Shown here piece by piece: positions 34,639 through 43,631 of a DNA stretch of 64,000 nucleotides. The notes under the pieces are model-generated. The model ran no database searches. It worked only from the letters and a program-made list of their open reading frames with translations, and was not told the DNA's origin. The position numbers and the translations under genes were made by a program. Source of the DNA: Rhodopseudomonas rhenobacensis. GTDB taxonomy: Bacteria; Pseudomonadota; Alphaproteobacteria; Rhizobiales; Xanthobacteraceae. The DNA lies in NCBI RefSeq assembly GCF_014203125.1, contig NZ_JACHIH010000009.1, positions 1 through 64,000 on the forward strand, read 5' to 3'. Position 1 is the first letter of the stretch. Each line of letters opens with the position of its first letter.

Positions 34639-34977
34639 ATGGTCAACGTGGAAGAGATCCAGCAGTACGGCAAAGAGCAGTTCGATACCGCGGTTGCGTC
34701 GGCGAGCAGCGTTCAGAAGAGCTATCAGGCGATCGCCACCGCGGTCGGCGACTACACCAAGAAGTCGTTCGAAGACGGCAATGCCTTCGTCGAAAAACTG
34801 TCGGCGGTGAAATCCTTCGACAAGGCGATCGAGTTGCAGACCGAATACGCCAAGAGCGCCTATGAGACTTTCGTCGCGGAGTCGCAGAAGATCGCCGGCC
34901 TCTACAGCGATCTGGCGAAGCAGAGCTTCAAGCCGCTCGAAGGCATCGCCGCGAAATTCGTGCCGGCCGCGCGCTAA
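34639..34977 (+). CDS. Phasin family protein
   Basis: 112 residues, entirely helical, starting MVNVEEIQQYGKEQFDTAVA. It matches the short Phasin_2 pattern of Bradyrhizobium and Rhodopseudomonas (SSVQKSYQAIATAVGDYTKKS, YAKSAYETFVAESQKIAGLY). Phasins coat polyhydroxybutyrate granules and may also bind DNA. The ATG has GGAAGGA upstream. A single-gene unit with its own promoter and terminator. Confidence 0.9.
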   Translation: MVNVEEIQQYGKEQFDTAVASASSVQKSYQAIATAVGDYTKKSFEDGNAFVEKLSAVKSFDKAIELQTEYAKSAYETFVAESQKIAGLYSDLAKQSFKPLEGIAAKFVPAAR

Positions 34978-35002
34978 TCTCGATCGTTAATTCAAACATG
35001 CC

Positions 35003-35037
35003 AAAGCCCGGCCGCAGACAGCGGTCGGGCTTTTGTT
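35003..35037 (+). terminator. Intrinsic terminator of the phasin gene
   Basis: AAAGCCCGGCCGC (35003-35015) pairs along 13 bases, with one G-U, with 35021-35033 around AGACA, followed by a T-rich tail. The A-rich left side means it could also stop transcription from the opposite gene. Confidence 0.88.
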
Positions 35038-35052
35038 GTGCGAGCCGCGAAA

Positions 35053-36486
35053 CTATTGCGCGAGCCGCAATTTGGTCAGCGACGAGCCGATCGACTGGAA
35101 TGCGACTGCGATTTGGTCGGCGGTGGTCGATTGAAAGAACTGGCCGTCGCTGGCGCAATATTTCAGCACCGCGGACTCATCGTCGCCGTCGGTGTTCACC
35201 TGAATTGTGAAGATCGTCGTCGTGCCGTTCAGCGGGTCTTTGATATTGTCGCAAAGCTTCTTTTGCCTGGCGTCGATCACGGAGACGGAACTGCTGTAGC
35301 CGCTTTGGGTGTTGTCGCCGTCGGATAGCAGGATGATGGCGTCGGTGTATTTGTAATCCGTGTCTTTGACTGGCGTATTCAGTGGATCGCCGAGTTGGAG
35401 CGACATCCACGCCCAGAACAGGCCGATCGGCTGGTTAGTATTGCCCTCGGCGTCGAGCTTGTTGATTTTGCCTTTCAGTGTGGTCACGTCGGTGGAGGTG
35501 TCCGACTCGGTCGCTTTGTAGGCGGATTTCATCGGCAAGAGGGACAAAGGACAGCTGGAGTAGGGCTGCGCCAGGAACAACGTCGCCGGCGTCGCCGTCG
35601 TGGGCGCGGTTTTTTTGATGTCGTAATCGCCCGTGGTGGTGCGATCGGTGACGCAGCCCTGCCAGTTGCTAACGTTGCTCGCGGTCCAGGTCTCGCCGGC
35701 TGCCACACATAAACTCTTCCGTGTATATTTGGATATGCAGCTATTGTTGCTCCAAGTCTCGCCCGCGGCCTGACAGGTCGACTTCTTGGTGTTGTTGGAT
35801 TTGCAACTGCCGTAATTGGTGTCCCAGTCGAGCCAGGTCGCATTCTTGTTGGCGGTTCCGACGTCGACCATGACGTTGAAGGGAACGATGGAAATATAGA
35901 CGTCCTCGTCGGTCGTCGCGGAGGCCTTCAGCGTATTGACGAGCTTGATCGCCGCGGTCTTCATCGCCGCGAGCTTGTCGTCGTATTGCATCGAGCCGGT
36001 GACGTCGAGCGCCATCGCGACGCGCAACCGGGTGGCGCCCCAGGTCGACGTCGACGTCGCCGCAAATGGAATCTCGGTGAAGCCGGCGACCTTGAGGAAG
36101 GAGGTCGGCAGACTGCCCGTGGTTTTCAACACGACGGTCGACGTGCCGTCAGCGGATTTGGCCGTATAGGTCGCCTTGACGTCGAGAGAGCCTGCACCCG
36201 TGCCGGTATACAGCGCTCTGAAGTACTTATCCGCGGTGGTCTGGATATCGCTCTGTTGGATGACGCCGGAGGCATAGTCCTTGGACACCATCAGCGTGGC
36301 GGAATCCACCGCCGCCTGCATGGCGGTGCGGGCGGCGGCGGCTCGGCTGTAATCGACGGCGACCCCGACGAAGCTGATCAGCGGAATGATCGCGAGGCCG
36401 AACAGCACCGCGATGTTGCCCTGGTTGGCGGTTCGAAATGCCTGCGCCGCGCGGCGCAGCCGGCGAAGAGGGGAGGCGAGAGGCAT
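35053..36486 (-). CDS. TadG-like pilus-assembly protein with VWA domain
   Basis: 477 residues from the ATG at 36486. A TadE/TadG-type N-terminal hydrophobic segment (about 25-45, QGNIAVLFGLAIIPLISFVG) precedes a VWA domain with MIDAS DVTGSM, later LLSDGDNTQ. Inserted in the VWA domain (about residues 230-280) is a Cys-rich stretch with two copies of C-x-A-A-G-E-T-W. Other tad genes are not in the window, so it is an orphan here. Confidence 0.85.
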   Translation of the reverse strand: MPLASPLRRLRRAAQAFRTANQGNIAVLFGLAIIPLISFVGVAVDYSRAAAARTAMQAAVDSATLMVSKDYASGVIQQSDIQTTADKYFRALYTGTGAGSLDVKATYTAKSADGTSTVVLKTTGSLPTSFLKVAGFTEIPFAATSTSTWGATRLRVAMALDVTGSMQYDDKLAAMKTAAIKLVNTLKASATTDEDVYISIVPFNVMVDVGTANKNATWLDWDTNYGSCKSNNTKKSTCQAAGETWSNNSCISKYTRKSLCVAAGETWTASNVSNWQGCVTDRTTTGDYDIKKTAPTTATPATLFLAQPYSSCPLSLLPMKSAYKATESDTSTDVTTLKGKINKLDAEGNTNQPIGLFWAWMSLQLGDPLNTPVKDTDYKYTDAIILLSDGDNTQSGYSSSVSVIDARQKKLCDNIKDPLNGTTTIFTIQVNTDGDDESAVLKYCASDGQFFQSTTADQIAVAFQSIGSSLTKLRLAQ

Positions 36487-36997
36487 GGCTTTTCCCAAAA
36501 TGCGCGTTCTGTGCGGGCATTTCGGGCCGATGCCATGAACGCTGGGTAAAGATCTCCTGCAAAACAAGGTCAATTGCCGTACATTTCCGAGGCGCGCGGG
36601 CTTCGCCGTCGTGCCATTGTCAACGGCAGATGAATCGCCGCGACGAATCCTGGCTGGTTCCCGTTAACGTCGCCGAGGCGCGGGCGGAGCGGTCGCGCGG
36701 CGGCCGGTCGTCGTAACGATCCAGAATCGCTATAAATCTCTGCGCTTGCGGCCAAGCTGATGCTGACCCATATTCATGCGATCCGATCCAGTCGGCGGAT
36801 CGGCCGCTGCCGTTGAGCGGCTCCCAACGTGCTGGATTGAACGCATTCAAGGGGCTCATTTGGGGGGCGCCTGTCGTTTGCCGTCAATCGCCTCCCTGGA
36901 TTTCGAACGCCTAACCATGCTGCACGCGACGCCATATCGAGCATATTCGCCCTTCCAACGGTCTTCGACGCGGGACCTCGTTCGGTCCGGCCCGCGA
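36487..36997. other. Intergenic stretch upstream of clpS
   Basis: About 510 bases if clpS starts at 36998 (430 if at 36917). No convincing gene or terminator. It should hold the divergent promoters of the TadG-like gene and clpS. Confidence 0.4.
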
Positions 36998-37330
36998 ATG
37001 GGCAATGACGAAGGCCGCTCCGGCGGTCCGGGCAACCCGGCGACCTCGGTCATCACCAAGGTCAAGCCGAAGACCAAGCGGCCCAATCTGTACCGCGTGT
37101 TGATTCTCAACGACGATTACACGCCGATGGAATTCGTCGTGCATGTGCTGGAGAAGTTTTTCCAGATGGACGTCGAAGCCGCCACCCAGGTGATGTTGCA
37201 CGTGCATCATCACGGAATCGGCGAGTGCGGCGTGTTCACCTACGAAATCGCCGAGACCAAAGTGACTCAGGTGATGGATTTTGCCCGCAAGCATCAACAC
37301 CCTTTACAGTGCGTGATGGAAAAGAAGTGA
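36998..37330 (+). CDS. clpS: ClpS adaptor protein
   Basis: 110 residues. The N-degron recognition domain shows [15 protein letters not shown], then [24 protein letters not shown], with the hydrophobic pocket and conserved His residues. ClpS binds ClpA and hands over substrates with N-terminal Phe, Leu, Trp or Tyr. The start is chosen at the ATG at 36998, which fits family length; an in-frame ATG at 36917 adds 27 residues and neither has a good ribosome site. clpA follows after 196 bases. Confidence 0.92.
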   Translation: MGNDEGRSGGPGNPATSVITKVKPKTKRPNLYRVLILNDDYTPMEFVVHVLEKFFQMDVEAATQVMLHVHHHGIGECGVFTYEIAETKVTQVMDFARKHQHPLQCVMEKK

Positions 37331-37526
37331 CGCGGCCGGGGACGCTGAAATCCGGAACGGGTCTTGCATCGGGTCTTGCATCGAGTCTTTCGGCGAGCAC
37401 TTCACCGCGCATCGGCCCGCGCGGAACCGGACTTTCGCCGCGAGGTTGGATCACTATATGAGCAAGGTTGTTGTTGCCTGACCAAGCATCGGCGGCCATG
37501 ATAGGCGGGGGCCATAGAGGACGAGA

Positions 37527-39935
37527 ATGCCAACATTTTCACAGAGCCTTGAGCAATCCCTGCACCGCGCCCTCGCGATCGCGAACGAGCGCCATCATCA
37601 ATATGCGACGCTCGAGCACTTGCTGCTTTCGCTGGTGGACGACTCCGATGCCGCGGCAGTGATGCGGGCCTGCAGCGTCGATCTCGACAAGCTGCGCACC
37701 AGCCTCGTCAATTATCTCGAGACCGAATTCGAGAACCTGGTGACCGACGGCGCCGACGACGCCAAGCCGACCGCCGGATTCCAGCGGGTGATTCAGCGCG
37801 CCGTGATCCACGTGCAGTCGTCCGGCCGCGAAGAGGTCACCGGGGCCAACGTTCTGATCGCGATCTTCGCCGAGCGCGAGAGTCACGCCGCGTATTTCCT
37901 GCAGGAGCAGGACATGACGCGCTACGACGCCGTCAATTACATCAGCCATGGCATTGCCAAGCGGCCCGGAGTGTCCGAGGCGCGGCCGGTGCGTGGGGTT
38001 GATGAGGAGACCGAGACCAAGGGTGGCGAGGACAGCAAAAAGAAAGGTGACGCTTTGGACACCTATTGCGTCAACCTCAACAAGAAGGCTCGCGACGGCA
38101 AGATCGATCCGGTGATCGGCCGTAACTCCGAAATCAACCGCGCGATCCAGGTGCTGTGCCGCCGGCAGAAGAACAACCCGCTGTTCGTCGGCGAAGCCGG
38201 CGTCGGCAAGACCGCGATCGCCGAGGGCCTCGCCAAGCGCATCGTCGACTCGGAAGTGCCGGAGGTGCTGGCTGCCGCAACCGTGTTCTCGCTCGACATG
38301 GGCACGCTGCTCGCCGGCACGCGCTATCGTGGCGACTTCGAAGAACGCTTGAAGCAGGTGTTGAAGGAGCTGGAAGCGCATCCCAACGCGATTCTGTTCA
38401 TCGACGAGATCCATACCGTGATCGGCGCCGGCGCCACCTCCGGCGGCGCGATGGATGCCTCGAATCTGCTCAAGCCTGCCCTCGCATCGGGCACCATCCG
38501 CTGCATGGGTTCAACCACCTACAAGGAATATCGCCAGCACTTCGAGAAGGACCGCGCGCTGGTGCGCCGGTTCCAGAAGATCGACGTCAACGAGCCGACC
38601 GTCGAAGACGCGATCGCGATCCTCAAGGGGCTGAAGCCGTATTTCGAGGACTACCACAAGCTGAAATACACCAACGAGGCGATCGAAGCTGCGGTACAAC
38701 TATCGTCGCGCTACATCCATGACCGCAAACTGCCGGACAAGGCGATCGACGTGATCGACGAATCCGGCGCGGCGCAGATGCTGGTGTCGGAGAACAAGCG
38801 CAAGAAGACCATCGGCATCAAGGAAATCGAGACCACGGTCGCGACCATGGCGCGGATCCCGCCGAAGAGCGTGTCGAAGGACGACGCCGAGGTGCTGAAG
38901 CATCTCGAAACCACGCTGAAGCGCGTGGTGTTCGGCCAGGACAAGGCGATCGAAGCCTTGGCGGCGTCGATCAAGCTGGCGCGCGCCGGCTTGCGCGAAC
39001 CGGAGAAGCCGATCGGCTCCTATCTGTTCTCCGGCCCAACCGGCGTCGGCAAGACCGAGGTGGCAAAGCAACTCGCAGCCTCGCTCGGCGTCGAGCTGAT
39101 CCGCTTCGACATGTCAGAATACATGGAGCGGCACACCGTGTCGCGGCTGATCGGCGCGCCTCCGGGCTATGTCGGCTTCGACCAGGGCGGCCTCTTGACC
39201 GACGGCGTCGATCAGCACCCGCATTGCGTGGTGCTGCTCGACGAAATCGAGAAGGCGCATCCGGATCTTTACAACGTGCTGTTGCAGATCATGGATCATG
39301 GAAGGCTGACCGATCACAACGGCAAGCAGGTCAACTTCCGCAACGTGATCCTGATCATGACGACCAATGCCGGCGCCGCCGATCTGGCCCGCCAGGCGTT
39401 CGGCTTCACCCGCAACAAGCGCGAAGGCGACGACCACGAGGCGATCAACCGGCAGTTCGCGCCGGAATTCCGCAACCGTCTCGACGCCATCGTGTCGTTC
39501 GCGCATCTCAATGCCGACGTCATCGGCATGGTGGTGGAGAAGTTCGTGCTGCAGCTCGAGGTGCAGCTCGCCGATCGCGACGTCACCATCGAACTGTCCG
39601 AGCCGGCGAAGGCCTGGCTGGTGCAGCACGGCTATGACGAGCAGATGGGCGCGCGGCCGATGTCGCGGGTGATCCAGGAGCACATCAAGAAGCCGTTGGC
39701 CGACGAGGTGCTGTTCGGCCGGCTGAAGGGCGGCGGTCACGTTCGCGTCGTGCTGGTCAAGGACGAAGCGGTCGCCGGGGTCGATCTGGAGAAGATCGGT
39801 TTTGAATATGTCGAAGGCCCGGTGACGCCGAAGCCGGAGAAGCTGCCGGGCGCCCGCAAGCGCAGCGCGCGCAAGCCGAAATCCGGCGGCGGCTCGGACG
39901 GGCCGTCCTCGAAGGGACCGCTGGTCAAGGTTTGA
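37527..39935 (+). CDS. clpA: ClpA, ATPase subunit of the ClpAP protease
   Basis: 802 residues. The N-domain has two Clp repeats (about 1-150). AAA module 1 has Walker A GEAGVGKT (222-229) and the Walker B region LFIDEIHT. Module 2 has Walker A GPTGVGKT (503-510) and LLDEIEKAHPD. No ClpB middle coiled coil is present. The C-terminal 45 residues are Lys/Pro-rich beyond the usual end. It unfolds ClpS-delivered substrates for ClpP. Confidence 0.97.
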   Translation: MPTFSQSLEQSLHRALAIANERHHQYATLEHLLLSLVDDSDAAAVMRACSVDLDKLRTSLVNYLETEFENLVTDGADDAKPTAGFQRVIQRAVIHVQSSGREEVTGANVLIAIFAERESHAAYFLQEQDMTRYDAVNYISHGIAKRPGVSEARPVRGVDEETETKGGEDSKKKGDALDTYCVNLNKKARDGKIDPVIGRNSEINRAIQVLCRRQKNNPLFVGEAGVGKTAIAEGLAKRIVDSEVPEVLAAATVFSLDMGTLLAGTRYRGDFEERLKQVLKELEAHPNAILFIDEIHTVIGAGATSGGAMDASNLLKPALASGTIRCMGSTTYKEYRQHFEKDRALVRRFQKIDVNEPTVEDAIAILKGLKPYFEDYHKLKYTNEAIEAAVQLSSRYIHDRKLPDKAIDVIDESGAAQMLVSENKRKKTIGIKEIETTVATMARIPPKSVSKDDAEVLKHLETTLKRVVFGQDKAIEALAASIKLARAGLREPEKPIGSYLFSGPTGVGKTEVAKQLAASLGVELIRFDMSEYMERHTVSRLIGAPPGYVGFDQGGLLTDGVDQHPHCVVLLDEIEKAHPDLYNVLLQIMDHGRLTDHNGKQVNFRNVILIMTTNAGAADLARQAFGFTRNKREGDDHEAINRQFAPEFRNRLDAIVSFAHLNADVIGMVVEKFVLQLEVQLADRDVTIELSEPAKAWLVQHGYDEQMGARPMSRVIQEHIKKPLADEVLFGRLKGGGHVRVVLVKDEAVAGVDLEKIGFEYVEGPVTPKPEKLPGARKRSARKPKSGGGSDGPSSKGPLVKV

Positions 39936-39978
39936 TCAGCAGGCGGCCGTCAGGCTGCCATCCGAAGAGTCAATCAGA

Positions 39979-40006
39979 CGGGGCCGGCGAGCGATCGCCG
40001 GCCCCG
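39979..40006. terminator. Stem-loop after clpA, probably bidirectional
   Basis: CGGGGCCGGCGA (39979-39990) pairs perfectly with 39995-40006 around GCGA, followed by TTGGTTTGTT. It sits between the convergent clpA and glycosyltransferase genes and could serve both. The T-run is imperfect. Confidence 0.7.
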
Positions 40007-40031
40007 TTGGTTTGTTACGGTTGGGTGGATC

Positions 40032-42032
40032 TCACGGCTGCTTGGGTGCGCCGGGGGGCGGCGCCAGCGTCGGCGTGCCTTCCGGCAGCATCACCGCCCA
40101 GCCATAGGTCTGCGATTTGCCGTGGCCGAGCGGCAGCACCATGGTGCCAAGCGTCGGCGTCAGCCCTTCGAGCGCCGCGCGATACGGCTCCGGAATCTCG
40201 TCGGTGCGCGGGAAGTCCGAGGTCGCCCAGATCACCAGGGTGCCGGATTGCTTCAGCCGCTCCGGCGTCACCCACGGGCTCTTGCGGAAATCGGCGTCGA
40301 TGAACACCGACGGCCGCGGCGAGGCGTAGAGCGCGACGAAGCCGGCCTGCTTGAAGTCGCCGGTGACGATGTCCAGCCGGCGCAGCGACTTGCTGTTCCA
40401 GATCGCCTGCATCGCGCCGGACAATTCCCGCGCCGGCCACATCTGGGTCGGCACCTGGCCGCTGCCATTGGCCTTGGCGTTGATGAACACCACGTGGCCG
40501 ATCGGCAGGCCGATCAGCACCAACAGCCAGATCGTGGTGACCAGCCGCGGCGCGCGCAACACGCTGCGCTGCGGCAGCAGCATCACCATGGCGAGCCCCG
40601 ACAGCGCCACCAGCGAGCCGCCGATTTCCGGCCGTTGATCGACGCCGGCCCAGGACGTCATCGCGCCGATCATCAACAGCGGCAGAAACGCCGCCATCAG
40701 CACCAGCGACTTGTCGAACAGGCTCGGTCGCCCCAGCTCGATCGCGACCGGCTGGCCCTGCAGCGGCAGCTTCGGGATCATCGCCAGCAGCACCACGACG
40801 ATGAGACCGGCGTGATAGCCGAGCTGCGCGAACAGGAATTTCAGCCCCGCCCAGACCCGCGGCACCAAGCCTTCCACCGGCGGGCGGTCGAAGGCGAAGG
40901 TGAAGGGCAGGAAATTGCTGTGCACCAGCCAGATCAGGTTCGGCAGCAGCACGACCAGCCCGACCAGTGCGGCGACGTAAGGCCCGCGGCTCAACAGCTG
41001 CCGGCGGCCCTGCGGCATCAGCAAGAGATGCAGGACCAGCACCGCGAGCAGCAGCGCGCCGGAATATTTGGCGTACATCAGGATCGCCGCGGCGACGCCG
41101 AGCAGCACCCAGTTCGACAGCTTCTCGCCGAGCACCGCCTTGCGATAGATGTAGACGGTGGCGGCAAAGATCGGCAGCTGCCCGACGTTGTGGTTGTACA
41201 TCGTCACCGGCGGGCCGAAATAATAGATCAGGATGGTGAGCGCGACGGCGAGCGTCGCGCCGGTCTTGCCGACGGTCTCCGTGCCGATCAGGTAGACGAA
41301 ATAGAACGTCACCAGGATCGAACCGATCGCCAGCACGAAATGCGAGCTGATCCAATGGAAGGTGAGCTGATAGGCGATCTCGGTCAGCCATGGCTCCAGC
41401 GGCGGGTGCTTCCAGTAGCCCCACTGCATCTCCTTGCCGAACAGGAACATCTCGTAGCTGTCGAACGGCATCGCCGGAAAGCTGACCGTGCTGGAGAACC
41501 ACAGCGCCCCATAGGCGCCCATGATCCACAGCAGCAGCCGGTTAGGCGAGGTCTGCAGCGCATCGAGGAAGGAATCGCAGGTCTCGGCGTAGAGCTTGGC
41601 GAACGAAAAGCCGGGCGTGGCTTTGCCAGCGGCGGGGGCTGCCGGGGCGACGCCGGGGGCGGGCGCTGCGGCGGCCGGCTTCGCGGCTTTCGCGCGCGGT
41701 GCTGCGGATGCATTGGCTTGGGACGAAGCGGCTTGGGACGAAGCGGCTTGGGACGAAGCGGCTTGGGACGAAGCGGCTTGGGACGAAGCGGCGACGCGCG
41801 GCGCCGGCGCCGCCGCCCGTGGTTCGGCGACCGGCACAGATCCATGATCGACCGCGGCCGGAACCTCGGTCGCCGCGACGGCCGGCTTCGGCACGGGCCG
41901 CTGCGAAACCGGCGGACCGGACCCGTGGCGCTTCTTCGGCGGGCGGTTCTTGGGCTTCTTGCGCTTGATGCTCGTCGTCCTTGGCAGAGCGGCGCGCAAC
42001 CGGCGAGCGGGCGCAACCGATCGTGGGGTCAC
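40032..42032 (-). CDS. ArnT/PMT-like membrane glycosyltransferase with repeat-rich N-terminus
   Basis: 666 residues, GTG start. The first 140 residues are Lys/Pro/Ala-rich and cytoplasmic, including five A-A-S-S-Q repeats (about 81-106). A GT83/PMT-2-type membrane enzyme with about 11 helices follows. It has the first-loop catalytic acid region PFDSYEMFLFGKEMQWGYWKHPPLEPW, where aspartate and glutamate sit as in ArnT-type transferases, and a C-terminal soluble domain. It probably moves a sugar from a polyprenyl phosphate onto lipid A or another envelope acceptor. Confidence 0.85.
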   Translation of the reverse strand: MTPRSVAPARRLRAALPRTTSIKRKKPKNRPPKKRHGSGPPVSQRPVPKPAVAATEVPAAVDHGSVPVAEPRAAAPAPRVAASSQAASSQAASSQAASSQAASSQANASAAPRAKAAKPAAAAPAPGVAPAAPAAGKATPGFSFAKLYAETCDSFLDALQTSPNRLLLWIMGAYGALWFSSTVSFPAMPFDSYEMFLFGKEMQWGYWKHPPLEPWLTEIAYQLTFHWISSHFVLAIGSILVTFYFVYLIGTETVGKTGATLAVALTILIYYFGPPVTMYNHNVGQLPIFAATVYIYRKAVLGEKLSNWVLLGVAAAILMYAKYSGALLLAVLVLHLLLMPQGRRQLLSRGPYVAALVGLVVLLPNLIWLVHSNFLPFTFAFDRPPVEGLVPRVWAGLKFLFAQLGYHAGLIVVVLLAMIPKLPLQGQPVAIELGRPSLFDKSLVLMAAFLPLLMIGAMTSWAGVDQRPEIGGSLVALSGLAMVMLLPQRSVLRAPRLVTTIWLLVLIGLPIGHVVFINAKANGSGQVPTQMWPARELSGAMQAIWNSKSLRRLDIVTGDFKQAGFVALYASPRPSVFIDADFRKSPWVTPERLKQSGTLVIWATSDFPRTDEIPEPYRAALEGLTPTLGTMVLPLGHGKSQTYGWAVMLPEGTPTLAPPPGAPKQP
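41716..41790 (-). repeat. Five exact 15-bp tandem repeats inside a coding region
   Basis: GCTTGGGACGAAGCG on the plus strand is repeated five times without a mismatch. On the minus strand it encodes (A)ASSQ repeated. The period is a multiple of three, so copy changes keep the frame. Confidence 0.97.
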
Positions 42033-42142
42033 GACGACGTTTTAATCAAATCGCCCGGCAAGGCAATTGGCGGCGGCGACCGGCGCCAGGCGAGACGCAT
42101 GGGGGCACCGCTTGCGCGGGACTTGCCCACAGCTCAGCGTGA

Positions 42143-42490
42143 TCAGCCTTCGCCGAGCAGCATCCGGATCTTGCGCTTCAACTCGCGCTGCTTCTTCTCG
42201 CTCTTGCGCAGCCGCTCGTCGAGGTCGGAGGCGGGCGCGGCTTCGGCAAACGCCACGCCGACCGCGGTGGCCCTACGCCAGACGATATTCGCGGAAAACG
42301 AGCGGCCTTTGCGGGCGATGGTCAGGCCGAGGTTGTCGGGAAGCCCGACGGTGCTGCCGAATTCCAGGCGGGCGCCCTGGTCGGAGATGTTGCGCACGAC
42401 GCAGTCACGCGTCGCGCCGCTGTCGCTGCGCGTGGCCACCGCGCCGTAAATGACTTTGTCCCGCAAGTGTCGACGCCGATCGATCGTCAT
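42143..42490 (-). CDS. PilZ-domain protein
   Basis: 115 residues. The PilZ motifs are clear: the Arg-rich opening (RRRHLRDKV) and VVRNISDQGARLEF, the D/N-x-S-x-x-G site. The C-terminal 30 residues form a charged helix (LDERLRKSEKKQRELKRK). Such proteins bind cyclic di-GMP; PleD elsewhere in this window makes that messenger. Target unknown. Confidence 0.88.
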   Translation of the reverse strand: MTIDRRRHLRDKVIYGAVATRSDSGATRDCVVRNISDQGARLEFGSTVGLPDNLGLTIARKGRSFSANIVWRRATAVGVAFAEAAPASDLDERLRKSEKKQRELKRKIRMLLGEG

Positions 42491-42587
42491 CTGCCATCCC
42501 GCGCTGGAAAGCGAGAACTCTACACCGCACGCGGCCGCAGGGAAGGCCGGTGCGCCGACGAGCTGGCGTTAAGGTAAATCGCGCGCA

Positions 42588-43526
42588 TCAGCCGGCTGCC
42601 CCCTCGCGCACCGCGCGGGCGCGCTGTTTCTGCGCGTCGAACTCGCGCCGCCGCCGCGCCAGTTCCTCAGGGCTCAGCGCGGCGACGTTGTTGTAGTCGC
42701 GCTTCCACGCGGCGTCGTCGCGCCAGCGCAATGGTGATTGCACCGTGGTCTGCGGACCGGGCGCGGTTTCCAAGAGCCGCAGCGCCAGTTCCAGCGTCAA
42801 CGCCTGCGAGGCTTGGTCATGCGGCTTGCCGGCGGAATTGCCGAGCGGAAAGTCGCTGAACAGAAACCGCGGCACCGCAACGTGTTCGACGATGTCCTTG
42901 GCGCAGCCCATCACCACGGTGGAGATGCCGCCTTGTTCGAGACGCCGCGCCACCAGGCTGACGGTTTGATGGCAGACCGGACAGTTCGGCACCAGCACCA
43001 CCGCATCGACGGCGTCGGCGCGGCAGCGCGCCAGAATCTCCGGCGCGTCGGTCTCGATGGTGACGCGATGGCTGCGGTTGGTCGGCGCGCCGAAGAACCG
43101 CGGCGCGACCTCGCCGATCCGTCCGGCGGCAGCGAGGCGCTTGAGCTGCGGCAGCGGAAACCAGCAATTGCCGTCTTCGGCGCTGGTGTGGATGCGATCA
43201 TAGGCGATGTGCGAGATCCGCAGATCGTGCGGCTTTCCGCTGTCGCCGTCATAGACCTGATAGAACTTGGCGCCGCCATTATACGGCGCACCGGGGCCCT
43301 GGTCGCCTTTCGCCGGATCGAACGGCGCCGCCGTGGTGACGAGCGCGATGCGGGCGCGCTCCAGCGGCTTGCGCAGCGGCTGGAACGGCGCGCCGACGTG
43401 ATGCGCCCAGCGATACGGCTCGGGGTAGCCGATCGCGGCGTAATACGCGCGGGTGCGCGCCATATAGGGGATCGGCACGTCGTCGTCGGCCGCGAAACCG
43501 GGTTGCTCGTGCAGCGTTACAGCCAT
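42588..43526 (-). CDS. GrdB-like reductase family protein without selenocysteine
   Basis: 312 residues from the ATG at 43526. It shows the pattern of the glycine/sarcosine/betaine reductase component B family: LVTTAAPFDP, DLRISHIAYDR and VVLVPNCPVCHQTVSLVARR, with Cys182 and Cys185 at the place where I expect the Sec motif of GrdB. Then VVMGCAKDIVEHVAVPRFLFSDFPLG. No in-frame TGA is seen, so this is a Cys form. No thioredoxin, grdA or grdC partner lies nearby. The reaction is unknown. Confidence 0.72.
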   Translation of the reverse strand: MAVTLHEQPGFAADDDVPIPYMARTRAYYAAIGYPEPYRWAHHVGAPFQPLRKPLERARIALVTTAAPFDPAKGDQGPGAPYNGGAKFYQVYDGDSGKPHDLRISHIAYDRIHTSAEDGNCWFPLPQLKRLAAAGRIGEVAPRFFGAPTNRSHRVTIETDAPEILARCRADAVDAVVLVPNCPVCHQTVSLVARRLEQGGISTVVMGCAKDIVEHVAVPRFLFSDFPLGNSAGKPHDQASQALTLELALRLLETAPGPQTTVQSPLRWRDDAAWKRDYNNVAALSPEELARRRREFDAQKQRARAVREGAAG

Positions 43527-43631
43527 AACTTTGCCCCGGCTTGGGATCTCACAGGCGAATTGTTGTCGCGTTGCGCGTCGTGTCAAGTCGCGGCGCGCCG
43601 ATCGCAAACCGCCATCGAAATGGACGTCTGA

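Noticed and set aside
37355-37395. GGGTCTTGCATC double repeat between clpS and clpA
   Set aside because: Short, imperfect and without further structure; likely a local duplication only.
41716-41790. CRISPR-like array
   Set aside because: Units are 15 bases, adjacent without spacers and in frame within a coding region.
40122-42449. 775-residue plus-strand frame
   Set aside because: Antisense shadow of the glycosyltransferase gene; full of Arg, Gln and His with no domain.
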